Source: an uncultured Clostridia bacterium
GTDB lineage: Bacteria; Bacillota; Clostridia; Oscillospirales; Acutalibacteraceae
DNA length: 7,246 nucleotides
NCBI GenBank assembly: GCA_945221685.1
Contig: CALYNN010000077.1
Coordinates: 1-7,246 of the forward strand
Direction: 5' to 3'
The notes beneath the pieces are model-generated. The model ran no database searches. It saw only the letters and a program-made list of their open reading frames with translations, and was not told where the DNA came from. Of this stretch, positions 1 to 6,223 are shown piece after piece; the first letter of the stretch is position 1; the number at the start of each line of letters is the position of its first letter. Both the position numbers and the translations under genes were made by a program.

Positions 1-816
1 CTTCTTATCCTCAAAAAGCACATCGGCAAGACCCAGGGCGGTTTTATTAAAATCGGCTATTCCGAAGTCCTCGAGAGTACCGTTAATATAGTTAAAATCA
101 AGCTTGTCGCCGCTATGGGTAAGCAAATACAAATCGCAGATAAATCTTACTCCGCATCCCTCAATACAGTGATAATGCTTATACATATGGCAAAGGGTAT
201 AAATATAATTATCCTCGCGGCTGATTTTATACCTGCTTGTTTCGCCGACTCTTTGGGAATTCAGCCAAGGGTTAAATTCGGGGCAAAAATCCTCTTTAGG
301 AGAAAAAAGCGTTCTGTGAAATTCAAAGGTGGCATACGGCTTTTTGTAGAAATCATCGGAAATACCTGCGGCAGCGCCAAGGTAATAGCCGCTTTTCTTC
401 ATTATTTTCATTAAATCGTCACGCCGTGCTTCATCGTAAAGAATATCGTTATCGCTCATTTGGCGCATTGATGATTTAGGGTAATACTCTCGTATCTCCA
501 ATCCCTTAAGAAACATATATTTTATCTGCATTTCATCAAGCTGACGGCAGATATTTTCTCTTTCGCTGTTAACTACAATTGTTTTTTGAAGCTCGTTTAG
601 GCTATAGTCACGCCAGATTTTTGACTGCTGCTCATTAAGCAGATTAAGCTGACTCAAACAGGGCAGAACAATGCAGTAAATCTGCTGTGCCTTTGCAGTT
701 TTAAACAGCTTATCCATATCTATACTATATTTGGGCGAAGGCGCAGGTATCCCTTTAATTGCGCAGGCCATCAACTGCAAAAGATATTCTGTTTCCTTGT
801 TTTCAAGCTCAACCAT
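1..816 (-). CDS. NTP_transf_5-like nucleotidyltransferase family protein, 3' end cut by window edge
   Basis: The reading frame is open for 272 codons from the ATG at 816 to the window edge, so the C-terminus is missing. The protein resembles the 'uncharacterised nucleotidyltransferase' family (Pfam NTP_transf_5). An all-helical-looking N-terminal half is followed by the core motif: FLKGLEIREYYP at about residues 102-113 and RQMSDNDIL at 118-126. The KG pair (K104, G105), R118 and the acidic pair D122/D124 match the family's 'LKG...YP...R..sDiDiL' pattern, where the acidic residues would bind metal. There is no signal peptide, so it is probably cytoplasmic. The start is supported by GAGG about 7 nt upstream, lying inside the end of the PqqD-like gene, and only 2 nt separate that gene's stop from this ATG, so the two are probably translationally coupled. 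Relatives occur beside PqqD-like proteins and in some lasso-peptide clusters. The substrate is unknown; family assignment is fairly sure, function is not. Confidence 0.8.
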   Translation of the reverse strand, partial: MVELENKETEYLLQLMACAIKGIPAPSPKYSIDMDKLFKTAKAQQIYCIVLPCLSQLNLLNEQQSKIWRDYSLNELQKTIVVNSERENICRQLDEMQIKYMFLKGLEIREYYPKSSMRQMSDNDILYDEARRDDLMKIMKKSGYYLGAAAGISDDFYKKPYATFEFHRTLFSPKEDFCPEFNPWLNSQRVGETSRYKISREDNYIYTLCHMYKHYHCIEGCGVRFICDLYLLTHSGDKLDFNYINGTLEDFGIADFNKTALGLADVLFEDKK

Positions 817-818
817 AA

Positions 819-1085
819 TTAATCCTCAATTAGATTTTTTGATTTTAAAAGAGTGATAAGCTCCTGAACATCGGCTCTTATAACAGCTTCATCTGCATCG
901 TATTTTTTAAGCATTGCGGCAACAATGCTATCCTCTGTCTGCTCCGTTTTAAGAAGCTCAAAAATATACGCCGCTGTGGGATTGTTTTTAATAAGACCGT
1001 TAAAGCTTTTTGCCGCCTTTCCCGTGGCAACCGCAAAGCTTTCGCCGTCTATCGAGTTTGTAACAATTCCGTCCTTTAATTTCAT
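819..1085 (-). CDS. PqqD family protein (RiPP recognition element-like)
   Basis: This 88-residue protein fits the PqqD family in length and pattern. After a short beta-rich N-terminus (residues 1-20) comes a winged-helix-like segment: AAYIFELL (about 38-45), an acidic linker with TEDSIVAAMLKKYDAD (50-65), then a closing helix DVQELITLLKSKNLIED at the C-terminus. The 'aa.ifelL...t..ei...l...yd.......dv..fl..L...gli' pattern is what I recognise. In RiPP pathways PqqD-like domains bind the leader of a precursor peptide and hand it to the modifying enzyme; stand-alone copies beside nucleotidyltransferases are common in gut Clostridia and have no firmly known role. The start has GAGGT about 6-7 nt upstream, and a sigma-A-like promoter lies about 50 nt ahead. 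It is the first gene of an operon with the downstream nucleotidyltransferase. It is too short and acidic to be an enzyme itself. I leave the symbol empty because nothing shows that pyrroloquinoline quinone is made here. Confidence 0.82.
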   Translation of the reverse strand: MKLKDGIVTNSIDGESFAVATGKAAKSFNGLIKNNPTAAYIFELLKTEQTEDSIVAAMLKKYDADEAVIRADVQELITLLKSKNLIED

Positions 1086-1135
1086 TGCATTACCTCATTT
1101 TTACTTATGATAAAAATTTATCGCTATCTTTGTAT

Positions 1136-1164
1136 ATTCTATCAAAAAACAAATAAAAAAACAA
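1136..1164 (-). promoter_or_regulatory. Sigma-A-like promoter of the PqqD/nucleotidyltransferase operon
   Basis: Read on the minus strand, a -35 box TTGTTT (1159-1164) and a -10 box TAGAAT (1136-1141) are separated by exactly 17 nt. The spacer is T-rich. Transcription would start near 1129, giving a leader of about 45 nt before the ATG at 1085. It lies after the terminator of the upstream secreted-protein gene, so the operon is probably transcribed independently. Confidence 0.6.
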
Positions 1165-1214
1165 TAGCAGATTATAAACAATATCTTTACTTTAAAATTC
1201 CGTTCTTTGTTTGA

Positions 1215-1253
1215 TATGTAAAAAGGCGCAGAAAATCTGCGCCTTTTTACATA
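1215..1253 (-). terminator. Perfect-stem intrinsic terminator after the secreted-protein gene
   Basis: Two 18-base arms (1215-1232 and 1236-1253) are exact reverse complements around an AAA loop. The GC core is GGCGCAGA/TCTGCGCC, flanked by a run of five A and a run of five T inside the stem, so it can act as a terminator in both directions. It begins 4 nt after the stop codon of the minus-strand secreted-protein gene (stop at 1258-1260), which it most likely terminates. It also insulates the PqqD operon, whose promoter follows. Confidence 0.88.
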
Positions 1254-1257
1254 CAAT

Positions 1258-3357
1258 TTACTTTTTGGTAGTTACTGCTTTAGTCTTTGACCAGCTTGAG
1301 TAAATCTTTGTGGCCTTGCCGTTAATCTTTACTGTCTTATAGGTACGAACTCTTACATAGTACTTTTTCTTACCCGAAAGCTTTGAAATTGTTTTTGATG
1401 TTGTACTGTTCTTGCCTATCGTTACGGTCTTGTATTTTGTGAATTTGCTGCTTGTGCTGTACTGAATTTGATAGCCTGTTGTTTGTGTTGCCTGCTTCTT
1501 CCACTTTACCGTAAACTTCTTTGAGCCTGAGGTAACACTTGAAATACTTGTTGCCTTTGGCTTGATTGTAAAGTAGAGAGTTTTGGTTCCACTGTAATTA
1601 CCCTTAAATGTAATCTTTACGGCATACTTGCCGACATTCTTGCGACCGCTTGCATAAGAAACAGTATAGTCCGTATTCTTCTTTAAGGTCTTGCCCTTGC
1701 TGTCCTTAACGGTTACGGCAGGAGTCTTAACCTTGCCGTCATATGTGTAGCTTGTGGCGGAAAGCTTAATGTTTGAAGCCTTTGGAATTACTGTTGTTGA
1801 AATTGCTTTGCCGCATACGGTGCAGCTCTTTACTATCTTACCGTCCTTGCTCGTCGTTGCTTTAGTCGTTGTTGTTTTGAGCTTATGAGTATGTCCGCCG
1901 GTGTAAATAAACTGCGTACCGTTAAGCGTGTAATTAAAGTAACCGTCAACAGTCTCTCTAGCAAAAGATTCTTCAAGACTGTCTAATGAAACAGTATTGT
2001 TCTTTGTTACGCAGTAGTAATCAACGCCGCCGATATTCACAATATCATTACCCACATAATCATATACATCTTCAACATAATCCACTGCGTATTTGTTTGA
2101 GTTTTCGTCCGTATATACGCTATATGTGTTTTTATATACGCTACCGTTCCACTCAAGCCATTCGCTCTCCATAGCATAGACAATGGAATATTCAGAGCTT
2201 TCAAACTCATCATTAGTAAGCTTTAACTGCTCAAAGCTTTCATCAATAATATACTTATCAGTTCCCTCAGCTAAAACGAAACGGTTGATATTAACCCCTT
2301 CTTCAATAACATTGCCTTCGGAGTCTTCCATATGGTATGTAGTATATCCGTAAACACCGTTTGGATCTGAAGCATTTGTAATCTTGGAAACGCTATAGTA
2401 ATAATCTGCGTCAAGATTATCCTTTTCATAATATGCAATTTCTTCGGGATAATCAGCCTGTTTAAGCTTAATTGAGAATTCGGTTTGGTTTTTAAATTCA
2501 TCTTCGGTCATCTCAATACTGCCGTTAGTTCCGAAGCTGTCGTCTTCAGTATAAGCGTCAAAGGCTTCAACATAAAAATATTTGTTTACCCAGTATAATG
2601 TTTCATCGGGATTTGTATCGTAGCAGCCTGTGCTTACAGTATATACTCCTCCGGGATCGGAAGCGCAGATGGCCCTTTGTCCACCGTAGGATTTAGATTC
2701 GGTGTCGGTGAGGGTCAAACCGTTTATATATTCTCCGTAAATATTTACATACGGCGCCTTTGTAACATTTGCAGTCTGTCCGTTACTTAACTTAATCGCA
2801 GAAGAAGCATTGTTGTCAGAGGTAGCGGTGATGCTAACGGTATCTGCTTTAGCATAAAGGTTAACCTTAACATTTGCACCGAAAGTAAGAGCAGAATTAG
2901 ATTCCTCGGCATAAAGCATAATTGCGTTTTCAAAGTACCTGTTTTGGTTAACCGTAAGTGTTCCGCTGCCAACAATGGTAAGGCTTCCGCCGTAGTGGTC
3001 ACCCCAAATCTTAATCTGTCCTACAGAACAGCTACCGACTACATTAATTTTAAAGTCATCACCCATAACATTTGTTTCTATTACCTTGCTTGACTTAAAA
3101 TTGTTTAGGGTAAGAGTGTTTGACGCCTTATCATAGGAAATTCCCTCAGTTGTATTATAGGAAATTTCGCCATCGAAAACAGGAGTTGTTTCTGACAATG
3201 AGCCGTTTTCATTTAACCCGATCAGCGAAATATACGAAAGATAAAAATCGCCGTAGCCCCAATCAACACTACCCATAGGACCGTTTGCAGCCAACGCCGT
3301 TAACGGAAGGCTGAAAGCCAAAAGTATTGATAAAACAATAGATAAAAGCTTTTTCAT
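1258..3357 (-). CDS. Large secreted protein with internal repeat, HxH/CxxC segment, YDGK domain and fibronectin type III tail
   Basis: This is a 699-residue exported protein of unknown function. It has a classical signal peptide: KK near the start, a hydrophobic core at about 4-19 and an ALA cleavage site at 21-23. Residues about 60-220 contain short beta-type repeats such as NTLTLNNF and GSLTIVGSGTLTV, suggesting a beta-helix or carbohydrate-binding fold. Residues 232-425 hold two divergent copies of a 97-residue unit. At 489-526 a short segment has HTH (H489, H491) and CTVC (C512, C515), which could bind a metal. Residues 527-603 form a beta-sandwich module with SYTYDGKVKTPAVTVKD, and 604-699 a fibronectin type III-like domain with GYQIQYSTSSKF and KYYVRVRTY. 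There is no LPXTG sorting signal, SLH domain or membrane anchor, so it is released or held non-covalently. The first two-thirds are rich in D and E, the tail in K, T and S. The start has AAAGGGGG about 8 nt upstream. Such tails are frequent in surface proteins of gut Clostridia. An adhesin or glycan-binding role is inference. Confidence 0.85.
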   Translation of the reverse strand: MKKLLSIVLSILLAFSLPLTALAANGPMGSVDWGYGDFYLSYISLIGLNENGSLSETTPVFDGEISYNTTEGISYDKASNTLTLNNFKSSKVIETNVMGDDFKINVVGSCSVGQIKIWGDHYGGSLTIVGSGTLTVNQNRYFENAIMLYAEESNSALTFGANVKVNLYAKADTVSITATSDNNASSAIKLSNGQTANVTKAPYVNIYGEYINGLTLTDTESKSYGGQRAICASDPGGVYTVSTGCYDTNPDETLYWVNKYFYVEAFDAYTEDDSFGTNGSIEMTEDEFKNQTEFSIKLKQADYPEEIAYYEKDNLDADYYYSVSKITNASDPNGVYGYTTYHMEDSEGNVIEEGVNINRFVLAEGTDKYIIDESFEQLKLTNDEFESSEYSIVYAMESEWLEWNGSVYKNTYSVYTDENSNKYAVDYVEDVYDYVGNDIVNIGGVDYYCVTKNNTVSLDSLEESFARETVDGYFNYTLNGTQFIYTGGHTHKLKTTTTKATTSKDGKIVKSCTVCGKAISTTVIPKASNIKLSATSYTYDGKVKTPAVTVKDSKGKTLKKNTDYTVSYASGRKNVGKYAVKITFKGNYSGTKTLYFTIKPKATSISSVTSGSKKFTVKWKKQATQTTGYQIQYSTSSKFTKYKTVTIGKNSTTSKTISKLSGKKKYYVRVRTYKTVKINGKATKIYSSWSKTKAVTTKK
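2083..2664 (-). repeat. Two divergent tandem copies of a 97-residue unit inside the secreted protein
   Basis: The protein repeats itself at residues 232-328 and 329-425. ASDPGGVY at 232-239 matches ASDPNGVY at 329-336, and MTEDEF at 283-288 matches LTNDEF at 380-385; both pairs are offset by exactly 97 residues. The segments between are only loosely alike (FYVEAF against RFVLAEG, FSIKL against YSIVY). This points to an old duplication of one domain. It is visible in the protein, not as a DNA repeat. Confidence 0.6.
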
Positions 3358-3383
3358 AAAAATTCCCCCTTTATTATACTTTT

Positions 3384-3412
3384 ATAATAATACGCGCAAA
3401 CATTATTGTAAA
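3384..3412 (-). promoter_or_regulatory. Sigma-A-like promoter of the secreted-protein gene
   Basis: On the minus strand TTTACA (3407-3412) and TATTAT (3384-3389) are each one base off consensus and separated by 17 nt. The start of transcription would be near 3377, giving a short leader of about 20 nt that just holds the AAAGGGGG ribosome binding site. The promoter faces away from the regulator promoter that begins at 3433, with repeat elements between them. Confidence 0.62.
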
Positions 3413-3416
3413 TAAG

Positions 3417-3450
3417 ATTGCCAAATCAGTCATTGACAAATTGGCAATTT
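3417..3450. promoter_or_regulatory. Candidate operator: repeated ATTGnCAA elements between divergent promoters
   Basis: Three related elements lie in 34 bases. ATTGCCAAAT (3417-3426) and ATTGACAAAT (3432-3441) are direct repeats with a 15-bp period, differing at one base. AAATTGGCAATTT (3438-3450) is a perfect 13-bp palindrome with a central G. The first element and the palindrome also form an inverted repeat ATTGCCAA/TTGGCAAT. The second element covers the -35 box of the regulator gene and the palindrome fills its spacer, while the first lies just behind the -35 box of the secreted-protein gene. The neighbouring double-HTH protein is the obvious candidate ligand, as such regulators often bind their own promoter; that part is inference. 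Confidence 0.45.
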
Positions 3451-3462
3451 ATATGGTAAAAG
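3433..3462 (+). promoter_or_regulatory. Promoter of the double-HTH regulator gene
   Basis: A consensus -35 box TTGACA (3433-3438) is followed 18 nt later by a weak -10 box TAAAAG (3457-3462) preceded by TGG, an extended -10 element. Transcription would begin close to 3469, leaving a very short leader before the ribosome binding site at 3470. The spacer contains a perfect palindrome, so binding there would block RNA polymerase. The weak -10 makes the exact start uncertain. Confidence 0.5.
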
Positions 3463-3469
3463 TAAATAT

Positions 3470-3477
3470 GGGGTGAT
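3470..3477 (+). promoter_or_regulatory. Ribosome binding site that fixes the regulator's start
   Basis: GGGGTGAT matches most of the GGAGGTGA complement of the 16S rRNA 3' end. Its G run ends 8 nt before the ATG at 3482. An in-frame GTG at 3473 lies inside this site and so cannot use it, which is why I start the gene at 3482. Confidence 0.65.
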
Positions 3478-3481
3478 AAGA

Positions 3482-4870
3482 ATGAAATTTAACGAAAGTC
3501 TAAACAATTATATCTTACAGCTAAATTGCAGTGCGAAGGAGCTTGCCGAGGCAAGCGGGCTTTCGCAGGCGGTTATCAGCAGATATAAAAGCGGCCAAAG
3601 AACTCCCACAACGGAAAACGTTGAAAAATTAGCCAAGGGAATTGCAACGCTTGCAGTGAAAAAAGGTATTACCTTAACTGAAGCACAGATTATATCACAG
3701 CTTCAAGGTTCTTTAATTGGCAGTGATATTTGCTCCGAAAATATGGTAAAAAATCTTAATACAATAATGACTGCCCTTGACATAAACGCAAGTGAGCTTG
3801 CAAGAGCAATAAACTATGATGCGTCTTATCTTTCAAGAATAAGGTCCGGTCAAAGAAACATCTCGGAGCCGTTGGAATTTGCTTCAAAGGCAGCATTTTA
3901 CATTTCCAAGAATTACACAAATACCGAGCAAAGAGAAATAATACGGGAGCTTGCAGGCAATGGCGAGGACACAAAATTGCTGATTGAAAATTGGCTTTGC
4001 AATAATAAGGAGGAGACCCCAAACTATATTTCAAATTTTTTGGAAAAAATGAATGATTTTAACCTTGACGAGTATATTGAGGCAATCCATTTTAATGATA
4101 TAAGGGTTCCGACTTTGCCGATAAATTTTCAAACCTCCAAAAATTATTTCGGTATTGAAGGTATGCGAAGGGGCGAGCTCAATTTTATGAGGTCGGCTAT
4201 TTTATCTAAATCAAAGGAAGATATTTTTATGCACAACGAAATGCCCATGGCAGATATGGCAGAGGATATAGAATTTAATAAAAAATGGATGATGTCCATT
4301 GCAATGCTATTGAAAAAGGGAGTGCATCTCAACATAATTCACAATCTTGACAGACCGTGGAATGAGCTTATGCTGGGGCTTGAAGCATGGATTCCCATTT
4401 ATATGACGGGGCAGGTTTCACCCTACTATATAAAGAGCACCGAAAAAGGAATATTCAGGCACATTAACTACACTTCGGGTACCGCCGCATTAAGCGGGGA
4501 ATGTGTCGACGGTAAGCACACTGAAGGAAAATATTATCTTACAAAGGTACGGGAGGAGGTTGCGTATTATCAAAATCAGGCAAAAAATATTTTAAAAAAA
4601 GCAACTCCCCTGATGGAAATTTATACGCAGGAAAAAGAAAAGCAATTTTACACGTTTCTTGAAAAAGAGCTTGACGGTTATGATAAATCCTTTTTTGTTC
4701 AAGCAGAGGCGGCAAATGCCTTCAGTAATATTGAAATTCTCGTTAAGCCCGGAAAATGGGCAATTGTATCAAAAGAAAAAACGCCGAAAATTCACTTTGT
4801 AATAAGGCATCCCAAGCTTGTAAGCGCAATAGAACAATTCACTCCACCGGTAATTGAACAAAAATTTTAA
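3482..4870 (+). CDS. Transcriptional regulator with two Xre-type helix-turn-helix domains and an unknown C-terminal region
   Basis: This is a 462-residue protein, much longer than an ordinary Xre repressor. Two HTH units can be aligned: ELAEASGLSQAVISRYKSGQ at about 20-39 and ELARAINYDASYLSRIRSGQ at about 105-124, each followed by a helix-rich stretch. Shared positions (ELA, the S before the recognition helix, SR, SGQR) suggest an internal duplication, and two HTHs in one chain imply binding to two half-sites or looping. From about residue 180 to the end I recognise no named domain. The region includes GMRRGELNFMRSAIL (227-241), GVHLNIIHNLDRPWNEL (280-296) and GLEAWIPIYMTG (299-310), the last with the look of a conserved core. 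There is no membrane segment or signal peptide. It lies divergent to the secreted-protein gene with operator-like repeats between, and converges on the dehydrogenase gene. A role as ligand-sensing or autoregulatory DNA-binding protein is inferred; the ligand is unknown. Confidence 0.85.
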   Translation: MKFNESLNNYILQLNCSAKELAEASGLSQAVISRYKSGQRTPTTENVEKLAKGIATLAVKKGITLTEAQIISQLQGSLIGSDICSENMVKNLNTIMTALDINASELARAINYDASYLSRIRSGQRNISEPLEFASKAAFYISKNYTNTEQREIIRELAGNGEDTKLLIENWLCNNKEETPNYISNFLEKMNDFNLDEYIEAIHFNDIRVPTLPINFQTSKNYFGIEGMRRGELNFMRSAILSKSKEDIFMHNEMPMADMAEDIEFNKKWMMSIAMLLKKGVHLNIIHNLDRPWNELMLGLEAWIPIYMTGQVSPYYIKSTEKGIFRHINYTSGTAALSGECVDGKHTEGKYYLTKVREEVAYYQNQAKNILKKATPLMEIYTQEKEKQFYTFLEKELDGYDKSFFVQAEAANAFSNIEILVKPGKWAIVSKEKTPKIHFVIRHPKLVSAIEQFTPPVIEQKF

Positions 4871-4887
4871 TAAAAAAGTGCAGTAAA

Positions 4888-4918
4888 AAAGGTGGCTTTC
4901 GTAATGAAAGTCACCTTT
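4888..4918. terminator. Bidirectional terminator shared by the convergent regulator and dehydrogenase genes
   Basis: Arms AAAGGTGGCTTTC (4888-4900) and GAAAGTCACCTTT (4906-4918) pair over 13 bases around a 5-nt loop, with one G-U wobble in plus-strand RNA and an A-C mismatch in minus-strand RNA. Read on the minus strand the stem runs into six T (4885-4890), a classical terminator for the dehydrogenase gene, which stops at 4934. On the plus strand the T tract (TTTAATTTGTTG) is less regular. It lies within 20 nt of both stop codons. Confidence 0.8.
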
Positions 4919-4933
4919 AATTTGTTGTTATTA

Positions 4934-6142
4934 TTAAGCCATAAATCTGCGGATTACGGCTTCACAGTCTGCCTTATCCATAATCTTCGGTACAGGGTAA
5001 AGCGGATTGCCTTCCTTAAGCGCTCTTTCAACAAGAATCGGAATATCCTCTTCCTTGATGAAATCGAACTTTTCGGGAATATTCATATTCCTGTTAAGAG
5101 TTCTGATAGCCGCAATGAAGGCCTTGCCCTTGCCTGCTGTATCGAGTCCCTTGCCAATACCTACCAAGTCGGCAAGCTTTGCAAGCTGGGGATAAGCGGC
5201 GTCTGCATAATAATCAAGCACATACGGCAAAATTACTGCGTTTGCCAAGCCGTGAGGTGTTCCGTACAAGCCTCCGAGATTGTGGGCGATTGCATGAACA
5301 TAGCCTACATAAGCGTGGGTAAAGGCACGGCCTGCAAGGAACGAGCCTTTAAGCATATTTTGCCTTGCTTCAATATTTTTACCGTCGTTATAGGCAGTTT
5401 CAATATTAGCAAAGATAAGCTTTGTAGCCTCCTCTGCCTCGCGGATAGTATCCTTTGTATTGCTCTTGCCTATGTATGCCTCAACAGCGTGAGTAAGTGC
5501 GTCCATACCTGTTGTTGAGGTAATATGAGGTGGCAGACCGAGAGTAAGCTCGGGGTCAAGCACTGCATATTTCGGTCTCAGGCAGGTATCGTTTATAGCG
5601 TTCTTCTCGTGAGTTTCGGGGTCTGTTACAACAGCGGCAACTGTGGTTTCGGAGCCGGTACCGGCAGTTGTAGGAACAGCGAAAAACGGCGGAAGCGCCT
5701 TGCGCACCTTAAGCTGACCGCGCATTGAACGAACGGTTTTATTAGGTCTTACAACCCTTGCACCTGCTGCTTTAGCACAGTCCATCGGAGAGCCGCCGCC
5801 AAAGGCGATAATGCCCTGACAGTTATTCTGCACATACATATCCTTACAATCCTCTATGTTAGGTATTGTGGGATTTGGCTGAACACCGTCGTAAACAACA
5901 TACTCAACACCGACCTCATCAAGCTTCTCAAACATTGGGTCAAGAAGATGAAGTCCCATAAGTCCCTTATCTGTTACAACAAGAACCTTATTTACGCCCT
6001 TGCTTTTGATGAATTCAGGCAGCTTAAGAATACTGCCGGCTCCCTCTAACAGCTCAGGAGACGACCAATCCATCAAGCACATAGCAACCTTAAAGCATTT
6101 CTGATAAATTCTGTACCAGCATTTTTTAAGCGTCCAAAGCAT
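4934..6142 (-). CDS. Iron-containing alcohol dehydrogenase
   Basis: This 402-residue protein belongs to the group III (Fe-dependent) alcohol dehydrogenases, cytoplasmic NAD(P)H enzymes that interconvert aldehydes or ketones and alcohols. The coenzyme-binding segment has GGGSPMDCAK at 115-124, followed by PTTAGTGSE at 157-165. The metal ligands expected for the family are all visible: D214 and H218 in TGMDALTHAVEAY, H283 in GYVHAIAHNLGG and H297 in GTPHGLANA. Length is close to the usual 380-400; the extra residues are an N-terminal stretch (about 1-28) rich in K, aromatic residues and C, which is seen in one clostridial clade. The start is secured by GGAGG about 8 nt upstream of the ATG. It is a single-gene unit with its own promoter, divergent from the sialidase. 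Substrate cannot be read from sequence; reoxidising NADH by reducing a short-chain aldehyde is the usual role. It is intact, with no missing key residue. Confidence 0.95.
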   Translation of the reverse strand: MLWTLKKCWYRIYQKCFKVAMCLMDWSSPELLEGAGSILKLPEFIKSKGVNKVLVVTDKGLMGLHLLDPMFEKLDEVGVEYVVYDGVQPNPTIPNIEDCKDMYVQNNCQGIIAFGGGSPMDCAKAAGARVVRPNKTVRSMRGQLKVRKALPPFFAVPTTAGTGSETTVAAVVTDPETHEKNAINDTCLRPKYAVLDPELTLGLPPHITSTTGMDALTHAVEAYIGKSNTKDTIREAEEATKLIFANIETAYNDGKNIEARQNMLKGSFLAGRAFTHAYVGYVHAIAHNLGGLYGTPHGLANAVILPYVLDYYADAAYPQLAKLADLVGIGKGLDTAGKGKAFIAAIRTLNRNMNIPEKFDFIKEEDIPILVERALKEGNPLYPVPKIMDKADCEAVIRRFMA

Positions 6143-6167
6143 AGTTTTTCCTCCTTCTTTTATATTT

Positions 6168-6183
6168 GATTTGTTTCCAAATC
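6168..6183 (-). other. Small GAAA-loop hairpin in the dehydrogenase leader
   Basis: In the minus-strand RNA, GATTTG and CAAATC form a 6-bp stem closed by a GAAA (GNRA-type) loop. It would begin about 5 nt after the predicted transcription start and end about 9 nt before the GGAGG site. A 5' hairpin of this sort can slow RNA decay. It is too small to be a riboswitch, and chance occurrence is possible. Confidence 0.35.
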
Positions 6184-6194
6184 CTATCTATATT

Positions 6195-6223
6195 ATTGTA
6201 ACTGTTTGAAGCCTCATTTTCAA
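6195..6223 (-). promoter_or_regulatory. Sigma-A-like promoter of the alcohol dehydrogenase gene
   Basis: On the minus strand TTGAAA (6218-6223) and TACAAT (6195-6200) are separated by exactly 17 nt, close to consensus. Transcription would start near 6188, giving a leader of about 45 nt that includes the small hairpin and a GGAGG ribosome binding site. Confidence 0.65.

Noticed and set aside
115..414. A 99-codon plus-strand open frame near the left edge
   Set aside because: It is antisense to the nucleotidyltransferase frame, which is open from 816 to the edge with family motifs; no ribosome binding site or family resemblance supports it.
925..1110. A 61-codon plus-strand open frame opposite the PqqD-like gene
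   Set aside because: It is the complement of a PqqD-like gene with a good ribosome binding site and promoter; its hydrophobic look follows from the antisense of helix-rich coding DNA.
1171..1176. A perfect TATAAT on the minus strand upstream of the PqqD operon
   Set aside because: No acceptable -35 box lies 16-18 nt upstream and it lacks a TGn extension; the TTGTTT/TAGAAT pair nearer the gene is better.
1086..1257. A precursor peptide gene for a RiPP pathway next to the PqqD-like gene
   Set aside because: This gap holds only a terminator, a promoter and a leader; I found no start codon with a ribosome binding site and a credible short reading frame.
3373..3378. TATAAT on the minus strand just before the secreted-protein gene
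   Set aside because: A start from this box would fall within or after the ribosome binding site, and no -35 box is at the right distance; TTTACA/TATTAT with a 17-nt spacer fits better.
3473..3475. GTG as the start of the double-HTH regulator
   Set aside because: This codon lies within the GGGGTGAT ribosome binding site itself; the ATG at 3482 is correctly spaced from it.
4892..5518. A 208-codon plus-strand open frame opposite the alcohol dehydrogenase
   Set aside because: It lies almost wholly antisense to a well-supported gene with all catalytic motifs, overlaps the shared terminator, and its cysteine-rich translation resembles no protein family.
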